A DNA stretch of 64,000 bases, taken from positions 1-64,000 of the forward strand of contig UCNE01000023.1 in assembly GCA_900473685.1 (NCBI GenBank), written 5' to 3'. Under the pieces are notes generated by a model, which had not been told where the DNA came from, did not search any database, and saw only the letters and a list, made by a program, of their open reading frames with translations. The DNA is from Hyphomicrobiales bacterium (lineage in GTDB: Bacteria > Pseudomonadota > Alphaproteobacteria > Rhizobiales > Rhizobiaceae). The translations under genes were made by a program, and so were the position numbers. Shown here in pieces: positions 63,277 through 64,000 of this stretch. The stretch's first letter is position 1. Every line of letters begins with the position of its first letter.

Positions 63277-64000
63277 TTAACCAGACCAATGTCCTTGAGG
63301 ATGGTTTCGGTTGCCGAAACGTCCTTAGCCAACTGTTCCTTGAAGGCGTCGCCAGCAAGGTAGGTATCCGTCCAGCCCTTGGTCTTCAAGGTTTCCTGCC
63401 AGCCGGCCGATTTGGCAAGCTTTTCGACGTCAGCCGAAACAGCAGCCTTCTGCTCGTCGGTCAGGCCGGGAGCAGCAGCAACCATGCGCCAGTTCTGAAC
63501 CACGACGTCGAGGCCACCTTCCTTGATGGTCGGGGCATCGATGCCGGGGATGCGCTCGGCGCTCGACATGGCGAGCAGGCGAAGCGTGCCGGACTTGATC
63601 TGCGATTCGAACTCGCCGTAACCGGAAATGCCGGCTGTTACCTGGCTGCCGAGGATGGCTGCGAGGGCTTCGCCGCCGCCGGAAAACGCGATGTAGTTGA
63701 TCTTGGTCGGGTCAACGCCGGCTGCCTTGGCAATCAGGCCAACAGCGATATGGTCCGTACCGCCGGCCGAACCGCCGCCCCAGGATACAGCGCCCGGATC
63801 CTTCTTCAGCGCTTCGACGAGATCACCCATCGATTTCAGCGGAGAATCGGCCGGAACGACGATGGCTTCGTATTCGCCGGTCAGGCGTGCGATCGGCGTA
63901 ACGTCGTTGAGCGATACCGGCGACTTGTTGGTGAGGATGGCGCCGACCATGACGTAACCGCCGACGATCAGGGCATTGGCATTGCCGGCCGACTGGCTGG
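63273..64000 (-). CDS. tctC: Tripartite tricarboxylate transporter binding protein TctC (5' end beyond window)
   Basis: The C-terminal roughly 242 residues of a Bug-family periplasmic binding protein. Segments seen are IARLTGEYEAIVVPADSPLKSM, GGGSAGGTDHIAVGLIAKAAG and INYIAFSGGGEALAAILG, all standard in TctC/Bug proteins, plus the closing TETILKDIGLVK. The reading frame continues without a stop to base 64000; an internal ATG at 63950 is not the true start. The ligand is probably a carboxylate. The signal peptide lies outside the window. Confidence 0.92.
   Translation of the reverse strand, partial: SQSAGNANALIVGGYVMVGAILTNKSPVSLNDVTPIARLTGEYEAIVVPADSPLKSMGDLVEALKKDPGAVSWGGGSAGGTDHIAVGLIAKAAGVDPTKINYIAFSGGGEALAAILGSQVTAGISGYGEFESQIKSGTLRLLAMSSAERIPGIDAPTIKEGGLDVVVQNWRMVAAAPGLTDEQKAAVSADVEKLAKSAGWQETLKTKGWTDTYLAGDAFKEQLAKDVSATETILKDIGLVK

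Overview
The window is GC-rich, gene-dense chromosomal DNA of a Rhizobiaceae-type alphaproteobacterium (Rhizobium/Agrobacterium/Allorhizobium relatives). The main evidence is a pyruvate carboxylase, ExpR-type LuxR regulator and ndvA neighbourhood like that known from Sinorhizobium, a very large ndvB/chvB cyclic beta-1,2-glucan synthase, and an alphaproteobacterial C-P lyase gene order with an embedded fosX. No rRNA, tRNA, CRISPR array, insertion sequence or prophage gene was seen. The genus call is an inference from gene content.

Layout. 0-2.5 kb (minus): DeoR regulator, VOC protein and MFS transporter. 2.8-5.3 kb (plus): polar amino-acid ABC transporter with a palindromic repeat inside the operon. 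5.3-8.8 kb (minus): pyc. 8.9-9.6 kb (minus): LuxR-type regulator, probably expR. 10-21.7 kb: cyclic glucan locus, with ndvA exporter (plus), an OpgC-like succinyltransferase (minus) and ndvB synthase (minus). 22-28.8 kb: LysR regulator divergent from a four-gene operon that can take 2-aminoadipate semialdehyde to 2-oxoglutarate (lower lysine catabolism). 29-31.4 kb (plus): cytochrome P450 coupled to a LpxL-like acyltransferase. 31.4-44.3 kb (minus): complete phosphonate uptake and C-P lyase operon, phnG-H-I-fosX-J-K-L-acetyltransferase-phnC-D-E-E-2H phosphoesterase-phnM-phnN, with divergent phnF at 44.4-45.2 kb. 45.2-48.5 kb (minus): class II aldolase, short-chain dehydrogenase, gluconokinase and FAH-family hydrolase. 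49.2-54.5 kb (plus): oligopeptide-type ABC transporter, followed by a SMP-30 lactonase. 55.6-56.5 kb (minus): DMT exporter. 56.7-59.3 kb (plus): FdhF/YdeP-family molybdoenzyme with a coupled small winged-helix-like protein. 59.6-60.7 kb (plus): TerC/DUF475 membrane protein with a structured leader. 60.9-61.1 kb (minus): a 55-residue small protein. 61.3-64 kb (minus): TctA, TctB and a TctC gene cut by the window end.

How the genes work together. The phn block is self-contained: PhnC-D-E-E import phosphonates, PhnI-G-H-L-M build and trim the ribosyl phosphonate triphosphate, PhnJ cleaves the C-P bond, and PhnN recycles the ribose bisphosphate to PRPP. No phnP is present; a DUF1045 protein with two HxT motifs may open the cyclic phosphate instead. 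The ndv genes make, export and probably succinylate periplasmic cyclic glucan. The lysine block reads as ALDH7-type dehydrogenase, aminotransferase, HglS-type 2-oxoadipate dioxygenase/decarboxylase, and an FAD-linked D-2-hydroxyglutarate dehydrogenase. The strongest items for follow-up are the FosX inside the C-P lyase operon, the putative PhnP replacement, the lysine operon, the P450-acyltransferase pair, the mutually exclusive hairpins before the TerC gene, and two small proteins (55 and 99 residues).
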